From Vavraia culicis subsp. floridensis (Eukaryota; Microsporidia; Pleistophoridae): DNA of 64,000 nucleotides. The notes beneath the pieces are model-generated. The model saw only the letters and a program-made list of their open reading frames with translations. It did no database searches and was not told the DNA's origin. Shown piece by piece: positions 1 to 9,347 of this stretch (its first letter is position 1; the number at the start of each line of letters is the position of its first letter). The stretch is from NCBI RefSeq assembly GCF_000192795.1, contig NW_007360629.1:2438-66437 (forward strand). Direction: 5' to 3'. The translations under genes and the position numbers were made by a program.

Positions 1-471
1 CTAGAGTTTCTCAACAAGCAGCAGCCTTCAGGAATGCCACCGCACAAGTTAGTTCTAAAAAGGGGTGCGTTGATAATGCTATTGCGCAACCTTGATCCAG
101 CCAACAGCCTACTCAATGGCACACACCTGGTGGTTGATGAACTCCATACAAACTTCATCATAGCTACTATTGTAACCGGATCCAGGAAAGATAGCAGGGC
201 AGTGATACCAAGGATCGATATGGCACCGAGCGAGACACAGCTGGCATTCATACTCAAGAGAAGACAGTTTCCGGTTCTTATTTCGTTTGCGATGACAATC
301 CACAAGTTACAGGGCCAGTCATTTGACAAGGTAGGTGTTTATCTGCACAGCTCTGTCGAGAGTGGCTATGCAAACGGTCTAAGGGTGTATGTTGCTGACA
401 ATGGAGACCAAGGAAAGCATGAGAATGGTAAAGTATACACAAGAAATGTTGTGCATACTAAGCCATTATAA
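1..471 (+). pseudogene. Pif1-type helicase C-terminal fragment of a Helitron-like element (5' end outside window)
   Basis: The frame is open from the first base of the window to a TAA at 469-471, so the gene continues to the left. The protein resembles the C-terminal part of Pif1-family (SF1B) helicases carried by Helitrons: a PPHKLVLKRGALIMLLRN block, an NGTHLVV block, and MTIHKLQGQSFDKVGVYL near residue 100. Compared with the second copy at 52770-53129 (minus strand), about 33 bases are missing just after the GVYLH segment. The loss removes the GQLYVALSRVR stretch, which contains helicase motif VI with its conserved arginine. The loss is net in frame, so the ORF still reads to the end, but the enzyme should be dead. 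The 3' flank is also shared with the second copy, which identifies both as element remnants rather than a host PIF1 gene. I infer the Helitron type from the shared terminal hairpin. Confidence 0.75.
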
Positions 472-611
472 TGAAAGTAAATTTATTGATTTGTAACTAT
501 ACAACAATTAATAGAAAGAAATGACCTGATGTTGCAGTTATATTCAAAAGAACTGCTTTGATCTACTATCCATTCATACACCCGTTTTGAAAGACAGGAT
601 AGCGCAGCTAG
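472..611 (+). mobile_element. Helitron-like 3' terminal region, copy 1
   Basis: This non-coding flank is alignable by eye with the segment following the helicase fragment at 52633-52769 (minus strand); both contain GACCTGATGTTGCAGTTATA. It ends in a small hairpin at 584-595 (GTTT-TGAA-AGAC), a spacer, and CTAG at 608-611 followed by T. A hairpin about 10-12 bases before a CTRR end followed by T is the usual Helitron 3' signature. Confidence 0.55.
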
Positions 612-1711
612 TCTTTTGTAAATATCTGTGTCACTTGTACGTTGCTGTACTTAATATAACCAAATCATGCTTGGCAGATACCAAGACCCATCAAAATACT
701 AACACATCTCATTCTATAGTAATCAATTCTACCTTTTGATGTAATATGTTAGAAAAACTTGACAAACAATTGAAATGAAAAAATTTAGCAGATTCGTTAA
801 AATTCCTCTGAGCTATGTATTTAGCCTTATTCTTGTATTGCTTGTACGAAATATATATTCCTGTGGTTTATAAGTTTTATTATAATATTCATCCGGACAA
901 TTTACGAGCGTCAACAACCAGCTATAAAAGAACTTGGATAATAGTCACAAAATTAAATTTTCTGATGTAAATCTTAAAATATTTTGCTATGTCGTCTGAA
1001 TCAGATGTAAAATTATAAGTTAAATTTATTAATTGTTATAAAACTGCTTAATCCGATCTGAGGCATTAAGATACCTCTATAGAATATGCACAACAAAAAC
1101 ATTATTAAATGATATTACAATGGACTTGTAAAGTCTGGTGATGTTTAAAAGTTCTTTTTGGTGTTATTTGTTTAGATATTTAAATGCTTAAAAGGACGGT
1201 GGAAGTAAAATAAAGAGATAACTTTGTTAGTGTGGATTTCTTTTTTGTTTGTGCACAACTGATGCTTAAAAAGTAATTATTATGGTACGAAAAGTTTTGT
1301 TAGTTGGTGCTTCATTTTAATTTGCTACGCCTTTTTTCATACGATGATCTATTTGATGCGTCTCAAATATCCCAACTTGATTATCTATCGTTGCTTTTTC
1401 TGTGCTTTACAGATCGATATTAACACCTGTGTTTCATCGCAGTGAAAACGGTTCACCACCTTCCTGCAATAATATCCCACAACACACCTCAAATTCTTAA
1501 AAATCAGCTTAAAAACGATCCCTTGTAATACCTGTATGTCTTAACCTGGAGACAAGCTTGTTCTTTTGCAGCTGGCCGATACATGTTGTGCCATATTGTG
1601 CAAACATACAGTTGAATGGATAGTATGTGAAGTATTTGATGTATCATTTGGTCGAATACTGCACAAGAAGTGAGGTCGTAAATTTATTGCCTTCAAAAAT
1701 TTTCATCAAAA
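612..1711. other. intergenic, no gene seen
   Basis: AT-rich spacer between the Helitron end and the BRWD-like gene. A TATAAAAG string lies near 921 but is followed only by very short frames. No RNA gene recognised. Confidence 0.5.
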
Positions 1712-1716
1712 CCCCC
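1695..1716 (+). promoter_or_regulatory. AAATTT block plus CCCCC box of the BRWD-like gene
   Basis: AAAAATTTT at 1695-1703 and CCCCC at 1712-1716, with the ATG at 1736. The pair matches the microsporidian start-proximal signals seen at most conserved genes in this window, though the gap to the ATG (19 nt) is the longest here. Confidence 0.5.
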
Positions 1717-1735
1717 AAATAAAGCATTGAGTTGG

Positions 1736-3709
1736 ATGGAACGCGACAAATTCTCTGAGCTAATCGACTTGATGAATCGTACTTTAAACGAAGACAACGA
1801 TAATATTTACAGCTTGACGAAGGAGAATGTGGAGGAGGCGTTGAAAGAGCTTTTTAAGAAGCAGAAGAGTCCTATGGAGTATTTGCGATCGTTTAAATAT
1901 AAAAATGTGGAAAAGTTGCTCTTGCGGTACAGGGCTCTGCACCATTACAGGGTTGATGGGCATGAAATAAGCGATCTTTCCAGTTTTCATAGTTTTAACA
2001 CCAACCAAATAATTGACCGAGTTCCGCCTGCCACAGCTGTAAAGCCTGGCAACTTAAAAAGGTATTTTCTGCCCGCGCCTGTTGTGCAATTTTACCTGGT
2101 TAAAACCATGAGGGAGCACGACGCAGCGATAACCACGATATTTATAGAAAGAACCAATCGATACTTCCTTTCGGGGGATGAGAGCGGCTGTATAAAGCTG
2201 TTTAATGTACGGACAGGACATTTGATCCGGGAGTTCTTTTTACACTTCGGTGGCATCAACGACATAAATTTTAGCCATTGCGGAACGTACATGATATCAT
2301 CCGACAGCGGCGGATGTGTAAAGATCAATAATTTGCTGACCGAGAAAACGGTTGTTCACCAGTTTAACTCCAGCATTCTGCTCGTTGAGGCGCTAGAGGA
2401 TGGGATGATTGTGCTGGAGAGCTCAGGCATTCTACATAAAATCGATAGAAAAAGCCGTACACACATTAACAACATCATTCCGAACTGTGAGGGTGCTGTT
2501 GGTGCGGTATGCATCAGCGAGGGTGCCAACATCCTCCTTGTTGGTGGGTCTTTTCCCTTTTTGCTCCTTTTCAATCTCAAAGATTTTAAAAACGAGGCTG
2601 TTATTCTGGACACAGAAGGATATACTATTTCATACGTGTGTGCAAGCAGAAGAAGAACCATTTTTATGTGTTCCTCATTCTACAACTACCTGTTTTACTT
2701 CGAATTTAACGTGGGAAAGGGCACCTCGAACTACAAGAAGAACAACAACGCGTATTTCTGGAAGAAGTACCGCATACAGATCGATTTGGATGAGTACGAT
2801 TACACGGAAAAGATAGTTTTTCTTAATGATGATAGATATTTTATCACCACTGCGACAGATAATAAATTACGGGTGTTCAAGAACAGAGAAATGATAAGGA
2901 CCCTCAACAATGTGAACGGAAATCTTCTTGCCCATCCCATTTTTAACGTTTTCCTCGTGTTCAACTATGAAATTAAAATCTATGACGTTGATTTGAACGT
3001 ACTGCAGACCATAAAATTGGACTTTTTCATCACAGAGATATCATTCAGTGATGACGGTCATACTTTTATTGTAAGTGATGAATTGGGGAATATTTACATG
3101 TACTCGTTGTTCCCAACGCTTCCTAAATCAAGTCTTAATGAGTATGTGGTTAAGGAGGCGAATATCCCTGTGAGTGATGTGGAGCTGGCGTGTTTGGAGA
3201 GTCTTGAAATATATTCCATGGATATTTCCAAGATTAAGAAGAAATACTTCTATGAAGATAAGAGGGAAGAGAAGAAATCGGAGAGCACAGCGAGTGAGAT
3301 ATCAGAGGATTACACTGAGGATCTGGGCACAGATTACAGCTCGCATTTTGAGGATGACAGTGACATGAGCAGCGGAAGCGATGATAGGAGTATCAAAGAA
3401 ATTAGAACAGCAGGCAGCAGGGCAAGAAATAACCTGATCAACGTCATCACAGATGACAACTATGAGATACCCATTAAGCGGAATAGACGGATCATTAGCG
3501 ATGAAAGTGATTCTTTTAGCATAGTAGCCAAAAAGAGAGCTAGAGCTAGGTCACGTAAAAAGACAAAAAAGGTAAATGATGACAGCACAGACTCATGCTG
3601 CAAAAAAAGAACGGCAAAAAAGAGCAAGACGGTGTCAGAAATTACTTCTGAACATGAGGGCGATACGACCACATTTTCTGATCTTAGCAGCCTGAGTGAT
3701 TCATTCTAA
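1736..3709 (+). CDS. WD40-repeat protein, BRWD/PHIP-like
   Basis: About 657 aa. I start at the ATG at 1736; the open frame reaches a TTG at 1727 but ATG follows three codons later. Residues about 1-100 form a helical N-terminus, followed by a seven- or eight-bladed WD40 propeller to about residue 455. Blades include SGDESGCIKLFNVRTGHLI and FSDDGHTFIVSDELGNIYMY. The order of blades, a LAHPIFNVF segment (compare EPHPFDP in BRWD/PHIP) and the final FSxDGxxFxxxDxxG blade fit the N-terminal half of BRWD/PHIP chromatin proteins. The C-terminal 180 residues are acidic Ser/Asp/Glu-rich and then Lys/Arg-rich, suggesting a nuclear protein. No bromodomain is present, which is odd for the family. Other large WD40 families remain possible. 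The family assignment is inference from blade order. Confidence 0.85.
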   Translation: MERDKFSELIDLMNRTLNEDNDNIYSLTKENVEEALKELFKKQKSPMEYLRSFKYKNVEKLLLRYRALHHYRVDGHEISDLSSFHSFNTNQIIDRVPPATAVKPGNLKRYFLPAPVVQFYLVKTMREHDAAITTIFIERTNRYFLSGDESGCIKLFNVRTGHLIREFFLHFGGINDINFSHCGTYMISSDSGGCVKINNLLTEKTVVHQFNSSILLVEALEDGMIVLESSGILHKIDRKSRTHINNIIPNCEGAVGAVCISEGANILLVGGSFPFLLLFNLKDFKNEAVILDTEGYTISYVCASRRRTIFMCSSFYNYLFYFEFNVGKGTSNYKKNNNAYFWKKYRIQIDLDEYDYTEKIVFLNDDRYFITTATDNKLRVFKNREMIRTLNNVNGNLLAHPIFNVFLVFNYEIKIYDVDLNVLQTIKLDFFITEISFSDDGHTFIVSDELGNIYMYSLFPTLPKSSLNEYVVKEANIPVSDVELACLESLEIYSMDISKIKKKYFYEDKREEKKSESTASEISEDYTEDLGTDYSSHFEDDSDMSSGSDDRSIKEIRTAGSRARNNLINVITDDNYEIPIKRNRRIISDESDSFSIVAKKRARARSRKKTKKVNDDSTDSCCKKRTAKKSKTVSEITSEHEGDTTTFSDLSSLSDSF

Positions 3710-4982
3710 GACTCAAGCCAAAAATGAGGTGAATGTGTCACAGCGTACAATAATCATAATAGAACAAACTAATTTCGAGCGTTTGCGTCTTTTTGTTTTT
3801 CCGCTAATTTCTTTCCGCTCATTCCCAGGATTTGCGTTTGTGTGTGCAGGTAGTGAAAGGGCTCAATCTTCATACCGGTATGATAGCTCGTCGTTGAAGA
3901 GTTTAAAACATATTTTACGATTATACCATGAGATTAGCGCATACCAAATCAATGATAATGCATTACGGAATTTCTGTTCAGGCAATGTGTCTTATACGCA
4001 GTATATTGTCGTATCATGCCCAGCATTAAAGTACGGTGTTATAATGATTTGTGATTGTTCTTAGGTTCATAGTCTACCCGCTTCTTAGTGCAAACTGCCA
4101 TGCTATCTTTTATTTGCTAGTGAATACTTCAGATAAATTACGGTTGTCCGTACTCTTTCATCATGTGTAAACTTTGTAGAAAGTGCAATACCTGAATGCA
4201 TTCGGACAGAGAAGTGTGTTTATTTTGGTGTTTGGGAAGATAAATAAACGTGCTTTAAATAGTAAAATATGGACACACCGAATGATATACCGGCAAAATA
4301 ACAGGTAATTAAACGGTGATCATTTTATATCAAAATCCAAGAATTTACGTTATTACAACAATAGGTTTAATTAGCTGTGGCTCTCAGTGCAACACAGGAA
4401 GTTGTTGGAGATGGGCTTGATGAGTGTTTGTAGTAATAAAATAATCAAGTCTTTAAGAGAAGAACGAAAGATTCGATCGAACAATAATAACGTAAATAAA
4501 GGCAGTTGAAAGATCAACATGGGAGCTATAACTGTCGTTAAGGATGTATTCATTCTTTAGATGTCGTATTAAAAGTTTTTATAGTTATGTATAGCTGGGT
4601 TACTTATCAGAATTTTATTTATCACATACGATGTACTTCGAGCATGTAAATAGCTTACCCTTGCCCACATAAATGCTGATTATAACCAATTTACTAGCAA
4701 AGTAATCAAACCGTTTAGTTCTCTTTCGCCACATGAGATTATAAAACCATGATTTAATTTACGGTACGGTTATTCGATATAAGTGAACAAATCCATCGTC
4801 TTTCAAGTCAAACATTACGTGTTATGGAACAATGATTCATTGCTATTATCATACGTATTACCTCGTTGTGCCAATATTAAACAAAGAATCCTCTTTCAGT
4901 AGCGAATAAGATCACCAGCGCTCATCCAAATAACAAGGTATAACTTATTTGACATAACACTTTGCCAAGGACTAGCATCTGT
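3710..4982. other. intergenic between convergent genes, nothing recognised
   Basis: Convergent spacer after the BRWD-like gene and RAD50. Short open frames here (up to about 120 codons) lack an ATG in a sensible place or any recognisable motif. No tRNA or rRNA signature. Confidence 0.5.
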
Positions 4983-7900
4983 CTAATACACCGAATGCCT
5001 CTCAATTACACTTTCGCAGCTGCTGTTTCTTGTTACCTTATAAAAATATTCTACCGAATCCTTGCTGACCAGATTCAGAAATTCTTCATCATGCGTAATT
5101 ATTATGAGTTGCAAATTGCTCATTCTTTCCAGATACTTCAAGGTTCGTGCTAACGACTCAATGTTGCTCTGGTCCAAGTTTGTGGTTGGTTCATCAAGTG
5201 TGAGCATATTGCAATTGCAAGAGAAAGTGATGGACAGTGCCAACCGGAATATCAGCGACGCAATCACCTTTTGACCCGCTGAGCACCGTCCCCGCATCTC
5301 CAACTCAACATCATTTTTGTACATCACCAGCTTGTACGAATACTTACTACTCGTGATCTCAGCTTTCAGTTCAATCCTATCGATATCGTTTCCTCTGTAC
5401 GTATTCGACCATAAGTACTTCAAATTTCTGTTCAACTCTTCAATCTTGTTCTCGTAGTATTTAAGAACGCTTTTCTCTATTGCTTTGATCGACTTATCCA
5501 GGTCTTTTAACATAATGTCCAGTATCTTAGTATGTGTGTAGATCTCCGAGTAATCTGGACCTTTTTCCTCCAGCTGCAGTGTATATTCCTTTACATTTTG
5601 TGTGAGCTGCTTGTTTGTTCCTTCTCGTGTGTTGATCTCCTTCTCAACACTTTTTATTATTTCATCGGTGCCTATGTCGCTTAGCCCAAGCAACAAAAGT
5701 ATCTCTTTAACCTTGTCTGAGTCGTTGATCGCCATCATTTCCTGTTTCTTTTTTTGTATGCTCAATTTTATGCTGACAATTTCCTCTTTTATCACGTCTA
5801 TTCTTTCCATTTCCTCCTTGTGTTTCAGATATTCCAATACCCTGTTTGTCATAAACTTGTCATTTTCATAATCACTGAGCACTTTGCTAAGATCCAATAT
5901 CTGTTTGAAATACGCTTCCTCGTTGAAACTCTGATAAATCACATTTGCTGAACTTTCAATCATGCCCAAGTAACCTTCCAACTCCCCAATTTTTTGTTTC
6001 AGCAGGTTCATTCTGGCAGTCTCACCAATTAATTCTGCTTTATCCTCCTCTAACTTGCCGATCAATCTTTCCTTCTGCTTTAACTTCTCAAGTTTATCCT
6101 CGTTCAACCTAGCAATCTTTATTTCCAATTTTTTAATATTGTTTCTCAGCAAAACATCCTTTTCATATTCTAAATTTTGCATTAGCGCCACCTCTAAGCC
6201 TTTGATCTCACGGTTGTAATTTTCGATTTCTTCTTTTATCTTTTTTACATCTATTATTTCACGCAGGTCCTGCTTTATGCCGTGCAGTTCAATTTCAAAC
6301 CTGTTCGTCCTATCTAAAATGCTATAAAGCCCTGTTTTGCATTCCTTATGAGGACTTGCCATCGTATCTGTGCACAATTTTTTCGAATATTTACAAGTTG
6401 CGCAGAAACTATCATCGCCATATTCCACTTCTCCAATCCCTTTGATCTCCCGCAATAAATTGTTAAACTTGTTGAGGACAGCATTTTCTTTCTCATCTTT
6501 TTCAACCTTTTCCATCAATTTCTTGTATTCCTCCCTTTTTTCATTTTCTTTCTCTGGTATTTTTTCGATGACGTAATCTAATTTGGCAAGATACGTGGTC
6601 AATTCGTTGTTAACGAATGGTTTATTGCAAAGTACACACGCATTTCTCTTTTCGCCAAGCTTTTTCAGGTCCTTGTAAATGTGGGCAGCGTTCTTATTCG
6701 ATGAAATGGCAGACTCCAATTCTCGGAGTGTGCTATACGGTATTTCCACAAGATCACATTCTTTTAATTCTTCAAAGAACCTCCTAACGTGCTCATACTC
6801 AATTTTACTTGCATCAGCATTCTTATGATCAGCCTTAAGAATCTCATTGAGTTCTTCGATGTTCTCACAGGTTAGTTTTTCTTCTCCGTTTCCCGATAAA
6901 TAATTGATGTTAAGGTCCCGCATCCTCGATAGCACGGTCGACATTGCAGCTCTGTTGGCAAATATGCCCTGTTTCATCAATTTAAATGCTTTTATCTCTT
7001 CTCCTATCTTTTCTATGCATATACCATCATCTATACCTGTATTATCACTTAAATACTGCTCAATTTCATCTTTACGTTTGGACATTCTTATCTGCTCCAC
7101 GTACCCGTCCATATCTCTGTGTATTGCATTGACTGTTTCGCTCTTCGAATCTCGTAATGCTTTCGCTTCGTTTATTCTAATCTCCAAATCATTGGTTCCA
7201 AATTTACTCTTTTCAGTGTTCTTTACAGCATTGGTATTTGCCCTTAGAGCATATTCCAGACTGTTTTCCTCCCTGCTTAGCGCTTCTAACTCCTTTTCTA
7301 GTTCTTTAGCATCATTATCCGTTTCTGATACGGTTCGGTCCCGTTCAATAAGAATTTCTCTAAATCTTTCATAAAAAGTCCGCATCGAACGCACCACACC
7401 TTTTTCGTTACTCAAGTCATCGCTATTGTCAAATATTCTGAGGTCACAAACATTTTTATGCATGTTTATACTCCTGATATCCTCAATGAGCGCTTTCTTC
7501 TTGTACACGTACTCATCTTTCGTTTTTTTTATTCTTTCGGCCCTCTCCTGCTCTTCTTTAAATCTTGCATGTTCCTTCTTGACCCGCTCCAGTTCATTCC
7601 TTGCTTTACTTTCTGCTTGCTCATCTAACATATAATCTCTATACTTGTCCACCACCTCGTCCGCAATTATCTCCATCGATTTAGTGCTCGTATTTCTCAG
7701 CCTAACGTCCAATACAAGCAATTTCTCACTTTGTGCGCGTATTTCCTCCATAATTCTCTGTTGGGCACTCCTCTTCTCGTTCAATACCCGCAACTTGCCC
7801 TCCAGGTTGGAAATAGTGCCACGGTTGTTCATAAGATCCTCGTTCGCACGCTCTAACCTGGCGAGCAGCTCCTCGCGCTTCTTCTTGGCCTGCAGGGCGA

Positions 7901-8630
7901 AGTTCAGTTCCTGTAACTTCATTTTGAGCTGCATACCTTTCTCTTTTCGTACATTTTTCAGGTTTTCAATTGCTTTAATGTACACCGTCGAGCAGAAGAT
8001 ATCATCCATCTTTTTCTTAAAATTGGCTGGCTCGCTCAATGGCCAGGTACTCTCCTCCTGATGACAGAATATTACGTGGTCAAGAAGCGGCTTGTTGGTG
8101 TTCAACACCATGAGCATCTGCTTGTCAATATCTGCAGCTTTTCCACTCAACGATTTTATTCTTTTTTTTATTCCTTCCACGTTGTTATTCGCTCCATCAT
8201 CTTTTTTCCAGCCCAGCGCATCGCCCAGTTCCTCGTTATTACACAGATTTTCCATGTTGTTTCCATACGATTCGCTAGCAACATCGTTCACGATCACTGA
8301 GAAGACGTTTTCGGTGTTCTTTTGTTCAATTTTTGATTTGCGGTGCGTAAGGCTCAGTGAACGGGAAACAACGTATCGATCGCACAATTTCAATTTTATT
8401 TGTGCATTCGTGTCGGTGGAACTGTTTAGCATCGGATCATAGACGAATGCACCGCCACGTGACATTGGAGGCAGGTCGCCGGTGATTGCGTAGCGCAATG
8501 CCTCGATTATGGTCGTTTTGCCTGTACCATTTTCGCCCAGTATGAGTGTCATCGGAAAGAATTGTATAACATTGGATGTGTTTGGCGAATATGAGCGTAT
8601 GCCTCTTATCATAAGCTTATTGAGTATCAT
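4983..8630 (-). CDS. RAD50: DNA repair ATPase RAD50
   Basis: 1215 aa, close to yeast Rad50 (about 1300). RAD50 is the SMC-like ATPase of the Mre11 complex, which tethers and processes DNA double-strand breaks and telomeres in the nucleus. Visible features: N-terminal Walker A GENGTGKTT at residues 32-40; the Q-loop region VIFCHQEESTWPL about residue 190; long coiled coils on either side of a zinc hook with CVLC (Cys about 665 and 668); the ABC signature with CSAGQ about residue 1115; Walker B/D-loop MLTLDEPTTNLDQ about residue 1140. A second Cys cluster, CATCKYSKKLC, follows the hook by about 75 residues and is unusual. The start is supported by CCCC three bases before the ATG (plus-strand GGGG at 8634-8637) with a CAAAAATTTTTG block upstream. 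No frame break is seen. Confidence 0.97.
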   Translation of the reverse strand: MILNKLMIRGIRSYSPNTSNVIQFFPMTLILGENGTGKTTIIEALRYAITGDLPPMSRGGAFVYDPMLNSSTDTNAQIKLKLCDRYVVSRSLSLTHRKSKIEQKNTENVFSVIVNDVASESYGNNMENLCNNEELGDALGWKKDDGANNNVEGIKKRIKSLSGKAADIDKQMLMVLNTNKPLLDHVIFCHQEESTWPLSEPANFKKKMDDIFCSTVYIKAIENLKNVRKEKGMQLKMKLQELNFALQAKKKREELLARLERANEDLMNNRGTISNLEGKLRVLNEKRSAQQRIMEEIRAQSEKLLVLDVRLRNTSTKSMEIIADEVVDKYRDYMLDEQAESKARNELERVKKEHARFKEEQERAERIKKTKDEYVYKKKALIEDIRSINMHKNVCDLRIFDNSDDLSNEKGVVRSMRTFYERFREILIERDRTVSETDNDAKELEKELEALSREENSLEYALRANTNAVKNTEKSKFGTNDLEIRINEAKALRDSKSETVNAIHRDMDGYVEQIRMSKRKDEIEQYLSDNTGIDDGICIEKIGEEIKAFKLMKQGIFANRAAMSTVLSRMRDLNINYLSGNGEEKLTCENIEELNEILKADHKNADASKIEYEHVRRFFEELKECDLVEIPYSTLRELESAISSNKNAAHIYKDLKKLGEKRNACVLCNKPFVNNELTTYLAKLDYVIEKIPEKENEKREEYKKLMEKVEKDEKENAVLNKFNNLLREIKGIGEVEYGDDSFCATCKYSKKLCTDTMASPHKECKTGLYSILDRTNRFEIELHGIKQDLREIIDVKKIKEEIENYNREIKGLEVALMQNLEYEKDVLLRNNIKKLEIKIARLNEDKLEKLKQKERLIGKLEEDKAELIGETARMNLLKQKIGELEGYLGMIESSANVIYQSFNEEAYFKQILDLSKVLSDYENDKFMTNRVLEYLKHKEEMERIDVIKEEIVSIKLSIQKKKQEMMAINDSDKVKEILLLLGLSDIGTDEIIKSVEKEINTREGTNKQLTQNVKEYTLQLEEKGPDYSEIYTHTKILDIMLKDLDKSIKAIEKSVLKYYENKIEELNRNLKYLWSNTYRGNDIDRIELKAEITSSKYSYKLVMYKNDVELEMRGRCSAGQKVIASLIFRLALSITFSCNCNMLTLDEPTTNLDQSNIESLARTLKYLERMSNLQLIIITHDEEFLNLVSKDSVEYFYKVTRNSSCESVIERHSVY

Positions 8631-8633
8631 TCA

Positions 8634-8680
8634 GGGGCACTGCGCCATCAATTTTTTTGGTTTGCCAACAAAAATTTTTG
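8634..8680 (-). promoter_or_regulatory. RAD50 promoter signals (CCCC box and AAATTT block)
   Basis: On the minus strand CCCC lies three bases before the ATG and CAAAAATTTTTG (plus 8669-8680) about 40 bases before it. Confidence 0.5.
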
Positions 8681-9347
8681 AGCAAGATGTAGAAATCACG
8701 TCAAGCAAGGAATGACATGACAATGCTGGCAGATGATGCCAGTTCGTGTAAGAATAAACCAAAAAGCTGGCTGGAGGAATCGGTGCTCAATCCGATGCTA
8801 TTCTATGAGAATATGCCAAAGTATGCTATTGCCAATCAGAAAATTTCTTCTGAACACAACTGATCGGGTGTTAACGTATCATTTGTATCTGCTGCCACGA
8901 ATAGATCACAATTCTTTAGTACGCTGTGTTTGGTGAAGAAACTGCTGTAACGCCAGCGCGTCCATTTCTATGCAGTGATTTAGCGCTGTGTGAACGCATC
9001 AATGGAGGTGTTGTAAAGAACAAACACACTGTTCCTGAACAAAAACGAAACATCCTGCACAGATTGTTCGGTATGGAACACTTTGTTAGTCAATCATCGT
9101 GTACTCACCTAGGTGAACAACAAGCTTTCTACAAAAATATTTTAATTACTGCACACAGCGATCTACCTGGCATTACTCGACATGATTTTCGTGGTGTATT
9201 GGCACCTACCGCAGTTTGTTCAGCCCTTAATCAGCAGAGCGAACTTGAATGCAGAAATAAAATGATAGTTGGTTACAGCTAAAAATGCTACTTAGCACCC
9301 ATCAACCAAATAAAAACTTTCCGTAAAAACCATGTTTAACTGAAATG
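8681..9347. other. intergenic, nothing recognised
   Basis: Upstream of RAD50 and downstream of the large propeller gene, both on the minus strand. A plus-strand frame at 8926-9282 opens with GTG and shows no motif. I see no gene. Confidence 0.45.

Noticed and set aside
8926..9282. 118-codon plus-strand frame upstream of RAD50
   Set aside because: Starts at GTG, has no promoter box, motif or composition supporting coding.
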